Source of the DNA: Crateriforma spongiae
Lineage (GTDB): Bacteria; Planctomycetota; Planctomycetia; Pirellulales; Pirellulaceae
DNA: 64,000 nt
Reading direction: 5' to 3'
Assembly (NCBI RefSeq): GCF_012290005.1
Contig: NZ_JAAXMS010000003.1
Location: forward strand, 1-64,000
Part shown: one piece after another, positions 43,707-52,437 of the stretch
Layout: each line of letters begins with the position of its first letter
Position numbering within the stretch: position 1 is the first letter of the stretch
The notes under the pieces: model-generated
The model's input: the letters and a program-made list of their open reading frames with translations, nothing else
What the model was told of the DNA's origin: nothing
Database searches by the model: none
Translations under genes and position numbers: made by a program

Positions 43707-45098
43707 TCAGGCGATCAGTTCATCGATGACCTGGCCGCCGAACTGGCTGAGCTGTTTGAAGCGTCCGGCGTGATAGTACGTCAGTCGGTTGTCATCCAGT
43801 CCCAGCAACCGCAGCAACGTGACATGAAAATCGCGGATGTGGTGAACGCATTCGACCGCCTCGCCACCGATTTCATCAGTCGCTCCGATAACGTGCCCCG
43901 CTTTGACGCCGCCGCCGGCCATCCAAATGGTCATCGCGTTGGGGTTGTGGTCGCGTCCATAGGCCAATCCGCCACCGCGGACACCATTGTCCGGCGTCCG
44001 CCCGAATTCGCCCATCCAAACGATCAAGGTTTCTTCCAGCAATCCACGTTGTTTCAAGTCGGCGATCAAGGCAGCGATCGGACGATCGACCGCGGGAATC
44101 AACGCACCGTGTGCCTTGGCCAAGTAGTCATGGGAATCCCAGGTGCTGGCATAAACCTGAACAAACCTCACACCCTTTTCGACCAATTTGCGAGCCAACA
44201 AGCATCGGCGCGCAAAGTTGTCCGTTGGCTGAACCCCCACGCCGTATTCGCGCAGCGTCTGTTCCGATTCGTCGTCGATATTCAAGACCTCGGGAACTTG
44301 CATCTGCATGCGAAACGCCAGTTCGTAATTCATCATTCGAGCCTTCAGGTCTTCATGGCTCGGGTGCAACGATGCGTGTCGTTCATTCAGCTGCTGTAGA
44401 AAATCCAAGTTTTCACGTTGGTGTTGTCGGGTGACACCGTCCGGCGGGGCAATGTCCAGGATCGGTGATCCTTTGGGACGCAGCGGCGTGCCCTGCAATG
44501 ACGTCGGCAGATAACCGTTCGACCAGTTGGCCGAACCGCCTTGGGGATACGCCAATTCGGGCAATACGATGAAGCCTGGAAGATCCTTGTTCGGGCTGCC
44601 CAGACCATAGTTCACCCACGCCCCGATTGACGGATCACCGCCAAATCGGTTTCCCGTGTTGACGTGATAGTTGGCCGTCGGATGGTTGACCGATTCGACT
44701 TGACATCCGCGATAAAAACAAAGGTCGTCGGCGACCTTGGGCAAATGTTGCCAAGGTTGGCTCATCGGAATGCCCGCCTGTCCGACGCGGCGGAACTTGA
44801 ACGGGCTTTCGACGTAGTAGCGTGTGCCGCCGCTCATCGCAGATTGTTGTTCCCCCTGACGCTGAAACTTCTTCAGGTGCAACCGGTTCAACGTCGGCTT
44901 GGGGTCGAACGTATCGATGTGCGACGGGCCGCCTTCCATGTAAAGAAAGATGCAATGCTTTGCCTTGGCGTCCGAGAAATGAGGCTGCCGCTGATGCGAT
45001 TGCCCAGCGGTGTCCTGGTTCGCGTCGGCCAACATCGCGGTGAACGCGGCCGACCCGAGCGAAGCCGAAAGACCGTACAGAAAATCGCGGCGCAGCAT
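43707..45098 (-). CDS. DUF1501 family protein
   Basis: DUF1501 proteins are distant relatives of sulfatases/phosphatases (alkaline-phosphatase superfamily) and are abundant in planctomycetes. The 463-residue protein starts MLRRDFLYGLSASLGSAAF, a Tat-like leader. It continues with the family segment CIFLYMEGGPSHIDTFDPKP, then SVNHPTANYHVNTGNRFGG, LIVWMGEFGRTPDN and DHNPNAMTIWMAGGGVK, typical for DUF1501. It has no CxPSR motif, so it is not a classic sulfatase. It lies 66 bases downstream of the DUF1553 gene on the same strand, the standard two-gene unit of these bacteria. The function is unknown; involvement in extracellular polymer breakdown is an inference. Confidence 0.92.
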   Translation of the reverse strand: MLRRDFLYGLSASLGSAAFTAMLADANQDTAGQSHQRQPHFSDAKAKHCIFLYMEGGPSHIDTFDPKPTLNRLHLKKFQRQGEQQSAMSGGTRYYVESPFKFRRVGQAGIPMSQPWQHLPKVADDLCFYRGCQVESVNHPTANYHVNTGNRFGGDPSIGAWVNYGLGSPNKDLPGFIVLPELAYPQGGSANWSNGYLPTSLQGTPLRPKGSPILDIAPPDGVTRQHQRENLDFLQQLNERHASLHPSHEDLKARMMNYELAFRMQMQVPEVLNIDDESEQTLREYGVGVQPTDNFARRCLLARKLVEKGVRFVQVYASTWDSHDYLAKAHGALIPAVDRPIAALIADLKQRGLLEETLIVWMGEFGRTPDNGVRGGGLAYGRDHNPNAMTIWMAGGGVKAGHVIGATDEIGGEAVECVHHIRDFHVTLLRLLGLDDNRLTYYHAGRFKQLSQFGGQVIDELIA

Positions 45099-45164
45099 GG
45101 GGACGATCGGTGTTGGAAGGTGACAATTGCAGGGGCGAAGCGGCGGGTAGGCGACAGCCGACCG

Positions 45165-48020
45165 CTAGTACACGTACATGAACTCGTTCGTGTTCAAAAT
45201 CATCAAAGCGACATCGGCCAACGCGCGGACATCGGCGGCGACGTCCGCCGGAAGCAGGTCCGGGACATAGTCGTCGTGGCCAAACAATCGCTCGGTGAAT
45301 TGGAAAGGTTTCCCCGTGTTTTCATCGATCGCTTCACGCACGACTTTTTCAGGGCGATCCGCGCGTCCGACGGTTGTCTTTTGGTGCCAGGGAATCATGC
45401 GATCCCAGTGGGCGATCGACCATTCGATTTCTTCATCGGACGGCGGACGTTGTAGCGTCAGTTCGAACAATCGACGGATCACCGCCTTGCGATCGTCTGA
45501 TTCGACGTCTCGGCAAACACGATCGGCCAATGCCAATGCGCGGTCGTTGGTTTCTTCGCTGTTGATCAATGTGAATGCTTGTGGTGTGACATTGCTTTGG
45601 TCACGCAGTTCGCACGACGTTTCGGACCCGGGTTGGTTGAAGGTCTCCATCATCGGCATCCGTTGCCCACGCGTTCGATGCACATAGACCGAACGACGAT
45701 TTCGACGCTCGGGCAACGGATCCGCCACGTAGCTGGGGGCGAAGGTGCCCATGATCATCCGAGGCTGCAACGAGGCTTCCAAGTTCATGTCCGGCCGGAT
45801 CGGAATGCCACCGACGGCCGGATTCCATTCACCACTGACATGCAGCATCGCATCGCGGATTTCCTCGGCGGCCAGACGCCGCGGCAGGAACCTGGCGTAC
45901 AGTTCGTCATTCGGGTCGGATTCGGCCAACAAGGCAACCGACGGATGCGACGCACTGCGGCGATACGCTTTGCTGTTGATGATCATCCGGTGCAACGATT
46001 TGATTGACCATCCCTGGTCGCGGAACTGAACGGCCAGCCAGTCCAGCAATTTCGGATGCGTCGGCTTTTTGCCCGTTGCACCGAAGTTGTTCGGATTGCC
46101 CGCGATGCCACGTCCGAAATGGTACGACCAAATGCGATTGACGATGACACGCGGCGTCAGCGGATTGTCGGCATCCACGATCCAGCGAGCCAAAGCAAGG
46201 CGTCGGCCTTTGACGGAGGATGGCATTTGACGGACAACCGTACCGGTTTCGTCGACGACGCCGGGTAATGCCGACAAGACACCGGGTGACACGGCGGGAC
46301 CATCAGCAAAGGGATCGCCCCCGGTCAAAATATGACTATTTGGTGGGGGGCCCTTCATCGCGTTGGCGGGCATCTTGAAGCGGGAGTTCATTTGGTTTCC
46401 CGGTCCCCGTGTGCCGCTGTAGACCGTAAATGCGTACGGTTCATAGCGATCCATTTCCCAGTCGAACCGCATTTTCCATTTTCGGCAGATTCTTTCTTCG
46501 CCAAGTTCTTCAGGCGTCAGAAAGGGTTGGTTCAACAAATCCTCGTCGACCACGCCCGCCTTCTTTGCCGCGTTCATCGAAGGATAGGGGATGCCTTTGT
46601 CGGCTAGCCATTCCGCTTCACGTTGACGTTTGATTTTGGAAATCTCCGCCAAGTTTTGTGCGTTGTGTTCACGTCTTTGTTGGTGGTATCGCCGGTCGTG
46701 CGACATGCCGTCACGATTTTCTTCGTCGATCCAGGCCGTTTTGCGTTCCGCAAATTGGGTCGTCGCAAAGGTGGCTTGGATGCTGTAGTAATCGCGGGTC
46801 GGGATCGGGTCGAATTTGTGGTCATGGCATCGACAGCACTGTAACGGCTGTGCCAGGAACACTTGGCCGACCGAGTCGGTCACGTCATCCAGGTATTGTT
46901 GTCGCGTCACCTTCGCGACGCTCATCGCCGTGTGTTCCCACGGTCCCATCCGCAGAAAACCGGCGGCCACCAGCAATTCGGCTTGTCGTTGTTCGTCCAA
47001 ATCGCCCGCTTGTTTCAATTGATCGGCCCATTCGTCTCCGGCCAATTGTTCGATCACAAATTGATCGTAGGGCTTGTCGTCGTTGAAGGACCGGATCACA
47101 TAGTCGCGAAATCGCCAAGCGTTGGGACGTTCCCAGTCGTTGGCGAATCCGCTGCTGTCGGCATACCGCGTCACGTCCAACCAGTGTCGGCCCCACTGTT
47201 CCCCGTAATGTGGGCTTTCCAACAGTCGGTTGACCAACGTGGCCAATGCCGTGTCATCGTCCGCCGGGTCATTGATGAACGCGTCGACTTCTCGGGGACT
47301 GGGCGGCAATCCGATCAGATCAAAAGTAACGCGTCGGATCAGCGTACGCCGGTCCGCCGGTGGTGCGGGTTCGACGTTGCGGTCACGCATCTTTGCGTCA
47401 ATAAATCCGTCGATCGAGTGATGTTCAAAGCTCCGGTGCAAAGGCTGGAATGCCCACAGGTCTTCAGGCTTGTATTTGCGTTGGGTCCAGTCATCGGCCA
47501 GCCCGCCACTGGTTCGCACGGTGACGCCTTCGGCGAAACGTTCGTAGATCTGCTGGACCCGGTCTTCGTCCGGCCATGGTGCGCCGGCGTCGACCCACGC
47601 CGCGACCGCTTGGACTTGCGTGTCGCTCAGGCGGTCGGCTTCCTTGGGCGGCATTTCATATCCGACTTCTTCGCGGGCGATCATCGCGACCAAAGCACTG
47701 TATTCGGCTTCGCCCGGCTCGATGATGGCATCACCGTATTCGTCGCCACCGGCCAGCATGGCGTCGCGTGATTGCAAGTTCAGTCCGCCCTGCAGCGGAT
47801 CGGCGGCATCGCTGTGGCAACCAAAACACTTGTCGCGAAGCACGGGAAAGACGTTTAACGCGAACAGTTTCTCGCCTTCGGTGACGTCCCACGTGTCATT
47901 GGCGGCTTGCCCGCTTTCCTGACCGCCGGCCTGCAGCGCCGGGAGCGTGATCGTGAGTACGAACAAGACCAGCACCGGCCGGATCAAGGCGGCGGCGTGA
48001 TAACGATTGCCTGACGACAT
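45165..48020 (-). CDS. Planctomycete cytochrome C, PSCyt1-DUF1549-DUF1553 protein
   Basis: The 951-residue exported protein has a signal peptide (about residues 12-32) and then a planctomycete-specific cytochrome C domain with one heme motif CFGCHS near residue 65. The DUF1549 (PSCyt2) domain lies around 205-410 and the DUF1553 (PSD1) domain around 640-900. Typical segments include LLESPHYGEQWGRHWLDVTR and PLTPRVIVNRIWSYHFGRG. Its length is normal for the family. It is likely co-transcribed with the downstream DUF1501 gene. The biochemical role is unknown; the heme suggests redox chemistry in the periplasm. Confidence 0.94.
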   Translation of the reverse strand: MSSGNRYHAAALIRPVLVLFVLTITLPALQAGGQESGQAANDTWDVTEGEKLFALNVFPVLRDKCFGCHSDAADPLQGGLNLQSRDAMLAGGDEYGDAIIEPGEAEYSALVAMIAREEVGYEMPPKEADRLSDTQVQAVAAWVDAGAPWPDEDRVQQIYERFAEGVTVRTSGGLADDWTQRKYKPEDLWAFQPLHRSFEHHSIDGFIDAKMRDRNVEPAPPADRRTLIRRVTFDLIGLPPSPREVDAFINDPADDDTALATLVNRLLESPHYGEQWGRHWLDVTRYADSSGFANDWERPNAWRFRDYVIRSFNDDKPYDQFVIEQLAGDEWADQLKQAGDLDEQRQAELLVAAGFLRMGPWEHTAMSVAKVTRQQYLDDVTDSVGQVFLAQPLQCCRCHDHKFDPIPTRDYYSIQATFATTQFAERKTAWIDEENRDGMSHDRRYHQQRREHNAQNLAEISKIKRQREAEWLADKGIPYPSMNAAKKAGVVDEDLLNQPFLTPEELGEERICRKWKMRFDWEMDRYEPYAFTVYSGTRGPGNQMNSRFKMPANAMKGPPPNSHILTGGDPFADGPAVSPGVLSALPGVVDETGTVVRQMPSSVKGRRLALARWIVDADNPLTPRVIVNRIWSYHFGRGIAGNPNNFGATGKKPTHPKLLDWLAVQFRDQGWSIKSLHRMIINSKAYRRSASHPSVALLAESDPNDELYARFLPRRLAAEEIRDAMLHVSGEWNPAVGGIPIRPDMNLEASLQPRMIMGTFAPSYVADPLPERRNRRSVYVHRTRGQRMPMMETFNQPGSETSCELRDQSNVTPQAFTLINSEETNDRALALADRVCRDVESDDRKAVIRRLFELTLQRPPSDEEIEWSIAHWDRMIPWHQKTTVGRADRPEKVVREAIDENTGKPFQFTERLFGHDDYVPDLLPADVAADVRALADVALMILNTNEFMYVY

Positions 48021-48118
48021 GGACTGTCCTGGGCGTTCGGTGGCGGGGCGGGATAAGGTGGGAATGGGGATCGGCGAAGCGATCCGGTGGACTGGGCGTC
48101 GCGGCGGACCTTACGGGA

Positions 48119-48352
48119 TTATTCTTCGACTTCTTCGATTTCCGCAATCAATTCGCGAGCTCGATCGGCTTGATCTTCCAGGGTTTTGACTTGAACCCAT
48201 CCGGGGGCTTCGGCGCGAAAGCCGGCCGTGAAGCCTCCCGTGGCAATCGCTCGAATGCCGTTTTCGGCCAATACGCTGACCAAAATGTTTGCGGCGACTT
48301 CGGTCGAACGTTCGGCGACCGTTACCAGCCGTTCTTGATTCAAATCGTTCAT
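48119..48352 (-). CDS. DUF2007 (putative signal-transducing) small protein
   Basis: The 77-residue protein matches the DUF2007 pattern: a beta-strand LVTVAERSTEVAANILVSVL, then ENGIRAIATGG and a C-terminal VQVKTLEDQADRARELI helix. Family members are small ferredoxin-like folds linked to signalling or protein interaction in name only. Its start overlaps the stop of the membrane protein gene by four bases (ATGA), so the two are translated together and probably act together. It ends in acidic residues. Confidence 0.82.
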   Translation of the reverse strand: MNDLNQERLVTVAERSTEVAANILVSVLAENGIRAIATGGFTAGFRAEAPGWVQVKTLEDQADRARELIAEIEEVEE

Positions 48353-49542
48353 TCGCTCTTTGCCGCCGACGGCAACTCGGGAAGGGGCGTGGCGGGAACA
48401 CTTGGCACCCAGAGGTCTTCCACTTCTTGTCCGCCACAGTCACGACGCAGCAACAGATAGATGCCGCCGATCAGTCCCCAGCTTAACGCAAACGCGATCA
48501 CCGCTGGCAATAATTTCAGCCCCGTAACGATCACTCCGGCGAAGCGGCTCGGTTCGACGGCGATCAAGTCGACGTTCAATCCAGGCGGTTCGGACGACGG
48601 GGCGGCATCGGTGACGATCGCAAAGGGTTCGATCACACCCGCCGCCAACTGTCCGGTGCCGGTTGCGACGATCCCCGCCAGCCAAGACACGACGGCGACG
48701 ATAACCATGCCGATCAGCAGGTAAGCGACCAAGTGCAGGGGGCGACGAAAAAGGTTTTCGTAGCCTCGGCTTAGCGAATCCAGCGGGTCCGCCGAAGGCT
48801 CGTTGATGATCGCCGCCATCGCGGAGGGGACGGCGACCAGGCTGCCCATTCCCAAAATGCCCGCCGGAATCAACACCAAAAGGCACAGGACCGCCGCCGG
48901 AGCGGAAAACCAGATGGGGTCGCCCGCGATCGAAACCAACCAGGCGGCTGCCGCAACGGGAACCAGCAGAATCGCAGTGCACACGGCCGGGGTGACCATG
49001 ACCAGCCACGCATGGGGCGTACGCTGCAGGGCAAGGGGGACGATGCGCGAGATCGATTCGATCGGCCGGCCAGCGGTCAGCAGAGCGCCCTGACGAGCCA
49101 ACGCCAGCATCGGTGCAGTCCAACAAACGGATGTCCAGACCCACGCCGTCAGCCAAGCCAGCCAGGAGAAGCCTGCAAAGACAAGGATCAACGGATTGAT
49201 CGATCCGGTCACCGTGCAAAACCAGGACAACGGTTCCGCCGCCGATCCAACCCAAGACGATGCGCCGCTGATGGAAAACCAAGGGCTCAGTGGCCCGCCA
49301 AAGATCCACAACCCGCCGCCCCAGATCAGCGATACCACCGTGACGATCAACAGCCAAGCAGGCGAACCGGCCAGCCGTAAGACGCTGACCAGTCGGATCC
49401 ACGGCAACAGATCGGTCCACTGGCGGACACGGTCCAGCATGCTGCCCTCCAAATCGTGGCCGGCATGCGTTTCGACCGCGCTGGAGGGCTTCCCGGCGGG
49501 CGACTCATTGGGGGATTCGGATTGTGAGGGGGCGTCCGTCAT
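48349..49542 (-). CDS. Polytopic membrane protein paired with a DUF2007 protein
   Basis: The 397-residue protein starts at the ATG at 49542; an earlier in-frame codon (49581) is less likely because the next residues are acidic and Ser/Pro-rich. After this N-terminal stretch there are about six hydrophobic segments between residues 70 and 365, including ILVFAGFSWLAWLTAWVWTS and VAYLLIGMVIVAVVSWLAG. No catalytic motif is visible. The four-base overlap with the DUF2007 gene downstream suggests a joint function, perhaps transport or membrane signalling. The family is not recognised. Confidence 0.75.
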   Translation of the reverse strand: MTDAPSQSESPNESPAGKPSSAVETHAGHDLEGSMLDRVRQWTDLLPWIRLVSVLRLAGSPAWLLIVTVVSLIWGGGLWIFGGPLSPWFSISGASSWVGSAAEPLSWFCTVTGSINPLILVFAGFSWLAWLTAWVWTSVCWTAPMLALARQGALLTAGRPIESISRIVPLALQRTPHAWLVMVTPAVCTAILLVPVAAAAWLVSIAGDPIWFSAPAAVLCLLVLIPAGILGMGSLVAVPSAMAAIINEPSADPLDSLSRGYENLFRRPLHLVAYLLIGMVIVAVVSWLAGIVATGTGQLAAGVIEPFAIVTDAAPSSEPPGLNVDLIAVEPSRFAGVIVTGLKLLPAVIAFALSWGLIGGIYLLLRRDCGGQEVEDLWVPSVPATPLPELPSAAKSE

Positions 49543-49862
49543 GACGTTGAGCCGGAATCCTTGGTTGGGAACATCATTCACGACGCGAACGCAAAGTCAC
49601 GTCGGGGGCGGGTCGTATTGAAAACGACGATTATCGGGCGTGTGGAGCTTTGGCAACATCCCGTCGCGGCGGAAACAACGAACGCGACCCGACGTTCGCC
49701 AGGACCAATTTCTATCCCCCCGACGTCGATGTGGCTGCACGGGGACGGTTTGTGTTCTAGCGTTCGATAAACCGGATTCCCGCCCGATCGCTGCAAACAC
49801 GCAGCATTTGGATTCATCGCGGATTCCACCGACGACTCCGACCCACCGCGAACGCCAACGCC
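49543..49862. other. Divergent promoter region before the Tad-like cluster
   Basis: The region lies between the membrane protein gene and the HAMP-like gene and should hold both promoters. I see no supported gene or strong hairpin. Confidence 0.35.
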
Positions 49863-50339
49863 ATGTCCGCATCCGCTACCACCGCCCGCCGCAAAAAGAC
49901 GATCGTTGACAGCGAAGTCCAAGGAGGCATTCTGCGAAAAATCGCGCTGCACTGGGTGGCGTTGTTCTTCTGCAATACCTTGGCCCTGATGATTTGGTTG
50001 CGATTGTTCGAGCAACCCGAGGCCGGTTGGTCCGAAGCGTTCCAAGAATGCTGGACCCGATTCCTGCCCTTCTTCATCGTAACGATGACGCTGATCCCCG
50101 CCTTCATTTGGGACACCTTGAAGCTGACCAACCGATTTGCCGGTCCGATCAGCCGGTTGCGTCAAGCGCTCCGCGACGCCGGCGAAGGTCGTCCGGTGGG
50201 ACCGTTGAAGTTCCGCACCAGCGATTACTGGGCGGAGATGGCGGACGACTTCAACCGACTGATTCGCCGCATCGCATCTCAGGAAGCCGGTACCGGTGCC
50301 GACTCGGACAACGGCGTTGATGCCGAAGTTGCGTCGTGA
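49863..50339 (+). CDS. Small membrane protein with a HAMP-like segment
   Basis: The 158-residue protein has two membrane helices (about residues 24-45 and 65-85). A segment TNRFAGPISRLRQALRDAGE then matches the start of HAMP linker domains, which pass signals from membrane helices to output modules. After it only about 40 residues remain, so no kinase or cyclase output is attached. It begins the Tad-like cluster: its stop overlaps the GTG of the TadE-like gene (GTGA). It might serve as a membrane anchor or relay for the cluster. Confidence 0.72.
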   Translation: MSASATTARRKKTIVDSEVQGGILRKIALHWVALFFCNTLALMIWLRLFEQPEAGWSEAFQECWTRFLPFFIVTMTLIPAFIWDTLKLTNRFAGPISRLRQALRDAGEGRPVGPLKFRTSDYWAEMADDFNRLIRRIASQEAGTGADSDNGVDAEVAS

Positions 50340-50869
50340 TCAAGATTCTCCGGTCGTTCCGATTCAGGTTCACTCCCATTCACCAAGCGTTGCCGATGTT
50401 GTTTCCGCTTTCCACCGGTTCACCCACCGACGATCGAAAGGTGCCCGCGCGATTCCAGAACGGTTACCGAAGATCTCCGGTGCAACACCGCGCACGCCGA
50501 GGTGCTGCTGCGGTGGAGTTCGCCGTCTGTCTGCCGGTGCTGGTGTTGCTGGTATTCGGGTCGATCGAAGCATCCAGCTTCATTTTCCTGAAGCAGTCCA
50601 TCAGTGTTGCCGCCTACGAAGGCGTTCGTGACGCGATTCGCAACGAAGGCAGCAATGCCACGGCACAACAGCGGATCGAAAACATCTTGAATTCACGCGG
50701 CGTCCAAGGTTACGCGGTGGCCTTTCCATCGGGCGAATCTGCCGATGCGGATCGCGGCGACGAAATCGTTGTCGAAGTCAGTGCACCCACACAGCCCAAC
50801 AGTCCGCTGGCCGGGCAATTCATCGCCAATCGAACCATTCGATCACGCGTCGTGATGATCAAAGAGTGA
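50336..50869 (+). CDS. tadE: TadE-like pseudopilin
   Basis: The 177-residue protein is of the TadE type. A basic, unstructured N-terminus (about 40-50 residues) leads to RRGAAAVEFAVCLPVLVLLV, a pilin-like cleavage and helix signature, followed by a 100-residue soluble domain. It starts at a GTG overlapping the previous stop, showing coupled translation; the next gene overlaps its own stop (GTGATG). TadE/F/G proteins are minor pseudopilins of tight-adherence systems. No TadA ATPase or prepilin peptidase is seen here. Confidence 0.82.
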   Translation: MIKILRSFRFRFTPIHQALPMLFPLSTGSPTDDRKVPARFQNGYRRSPVQHRARRGAAAVEFAVCLPVLVLLVFGSIEASSFIFLKQSISVAAYEGVRDAIRNEGSNATAQQRIENILNSRGVQGYAVAFPSGESADADRGDEIVVEVSAPTQPNSPLAGQFIANRTIRSRVVMIKE

Positions 50870-51978
50870 TGTGTCGACACTTGGCGAGCGTGTCACGATC
50901 GATGCTCGCCCGTTCCGTTGTCTCTGTTAACTCCAAAAATGGTTCTGTCCCAACGATGAAACGAACGGCCCCTTCCCGTCGTCGTCGCGGCGCAATGCTG
51001 GTCTTGATCGCCGTGATGCTCTTAGGCTTCATGGTGGCGGTGGCCTTTTCCGTCGACGTCGCTCAGATGCACCTGTCGCGTACTGAATTGCGAACGGCGA
51101 CCGATGCGGCCGCCAAAGCCGCTGCGGCCACTTTGTCGGACACCCTGGACCGCAATCAAGCAGTTCAGCGTGGCCAGCAGATCGCCGCGGCGAACAGCGT
51201 CAACGGAGACCCGTTGGTGATTCCCGCCGGCGATTTCCAATTCGGACGCAGCCAAGAACAAAACGGCGGCCGCTACGCATTCACCGCGGACCAAGTGCCG
51301 CTAAACAGCGTGCGTGTGCTCGGACGCCGGACTGCGGATTCGCCGTCGGGGGCCGTGCCACTGTTCTTCGGAAACATCTTGGGTGTCAGTTCGTTTGAAC
51401 CGGTGGCCAATGCCACGGCGACTTACATCGAACGCGATGTCGTACTGGTGGTTGACCGCAGTGGGTCGATGGCCGGTCAAAAGTTTGCGGACTTGTCCAA
51501 CGCGATCAACGTCTTCGTCAACACGCTGAACAACACGCCGGTCGATGAACGAGTCGGGCTGGCTTCCTACAACGACCGTGCCAGCGAAGACGTGCAACTG
51601 ACCGCCAATCTGGCGGAAATCACCGCCGCGATGGGGGCAATGCGGGTCGGAGGATTCACCAGCATTTCACGTGGGATGTCGGCCGGTCAGTCCATCATGT
51701 TGTCTGGACGATCGCCCGATTTTGTGGAACGCACGATGGTGGTGATGACCGATGGCCGGCACAACCGCGGGCCTGAACCCCGCATCGTCGCCAATCAATT
51801 GGCCGCCGACAACGTCACGATTCACACGATCACCTTTGGCGGCAACGCCGACCTGGCACGGATGCGTGAAGTCGCCACGATCGGTGGCGGCAATCACTAC
51901 CACGCCGACAACGGTTTGCAGTTGGAACAGATCTATCGCGAAATCGCATTGACCCTCAGCACGATGATTACCGAATGA
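50869..51978 (+). CDS. TadG-like protein with a von Willebrand factor A domain
   Basis: The protein has 369 residues from the ATG at 50869; an in-frame ATG at 50956 would remove 29 residues. An Arg-rich segment then RRGAMLVLIAVMLLG (about 42-60) is a pilin-like or TadG-like membrane helix with DVAQMHLSRTELRTATDAAA after it. A VWA domain (about 185-365) carries the metal site VVDRSGSMAG, with FTSISRGM and MTDGRHNRG supplying further residues. VWA domains bind proteins with a metal ion. It would hold onto a surface partner within a Tad-like complex. Overlaps at both ends tie it to its neighbours. Confidence 0.85.
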   Translation: MCRHLASVSRSMLARSVVSVNSKNGSVPTMKRTAPSRRRRGAMLVLIAVMLLGFMVAVAFSVDVAQMHLSRTELRTATDAAAKAAAATLSDTLDRNQAVQRGQQIAAANSVNGDPLVIPAGDFQFGRSQEQNGGRYAFTADQVPLNSVRVLGRRTADSPSGAVPLFFGNILGVSSFEPVANATATYIERDVVLVVDRSGSMAGQKFADLSNAINVFVNTLNNTPVDERVGLASYNDRASEDVQLTANLAEITAAMGAMRVGGFTSISRGMSAGQSIMLSGRSPDFVERTMVVMTDGRHNRGPEPRIVANQLAADNVTIHTITFGGNADLARMREVATIGGGNHYHADNGLQLEQIYREIALTLSTMITE

Positions 51979-52427
51979 TGTCCAAGCAAATCTTTTCGGC
52001 CGGGGATCGCTCGGCAGCACTCGTTTCCCGCCGACCAGCTTCCCGGCGTGACCGCCGTGGTGCGACCATGGTGGAATTCGCTGTGACGGCACCGATTGTG
52101 TTCCTGTTCTTTTTCGCCGCGTTCGAATTTTGCCGCGTGGCGATGATCCGCCACACGGCCGACAACGCGGTCTATGAAGCCGCTCGGATTGCAATCATCC
52201 CTGGTGGAACCGCGGCCGACGCACGTACCGAAGCGGAACGTGTGTTGGGGACCATCGGTGTCACCAATTACAACATCCAGATTCGCCCCGCCCAGATCCA
52301 ACGAGATACACCGGAGATCACCGTGCAGGTCGATGTGCCGCTGGATCAAAACAGCTTTGTTCCCAACCAATTCGTCGCGGGCCGTTCGATCCGACGGGAA
52401 CTGACGATGCGCCGCGAAGGCGTTTGA
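51975..52427 (+). CDS. Second TadE-like pseudopilin
   Basis: The 150-residue protein resembles the first TadE-like gene: a short basic leader, then RRGATMVEFAVTAPIVFLFF (about residues 27-46), and a soluble domain containing VYEAARIAIIPGGTAAD and a late IRRELTMRREG. Its first codons (ATGATG) overlap the stop of the VWA gene, so the four genes 49863-52427 form one tightly coupled operon. It ends 10 bases before a convergent amidohydrolase gene. Confidence 0.82.
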   Translation: MMSKQIFSAGDRSAALVSRRPASRRDRRGATMVEFAVTAPIVFLFFFAAFEFCRVAMIRHTADNAVYEAARIAIIPGGTAADARTEAERVLGTIGVTNYNIQIRPAQIQRDTPEITVQVDVPLDQNSFVPNQFVAGRSIRRELTMRREGV

Positions 52428-52437
52428 TCGCACCGGT

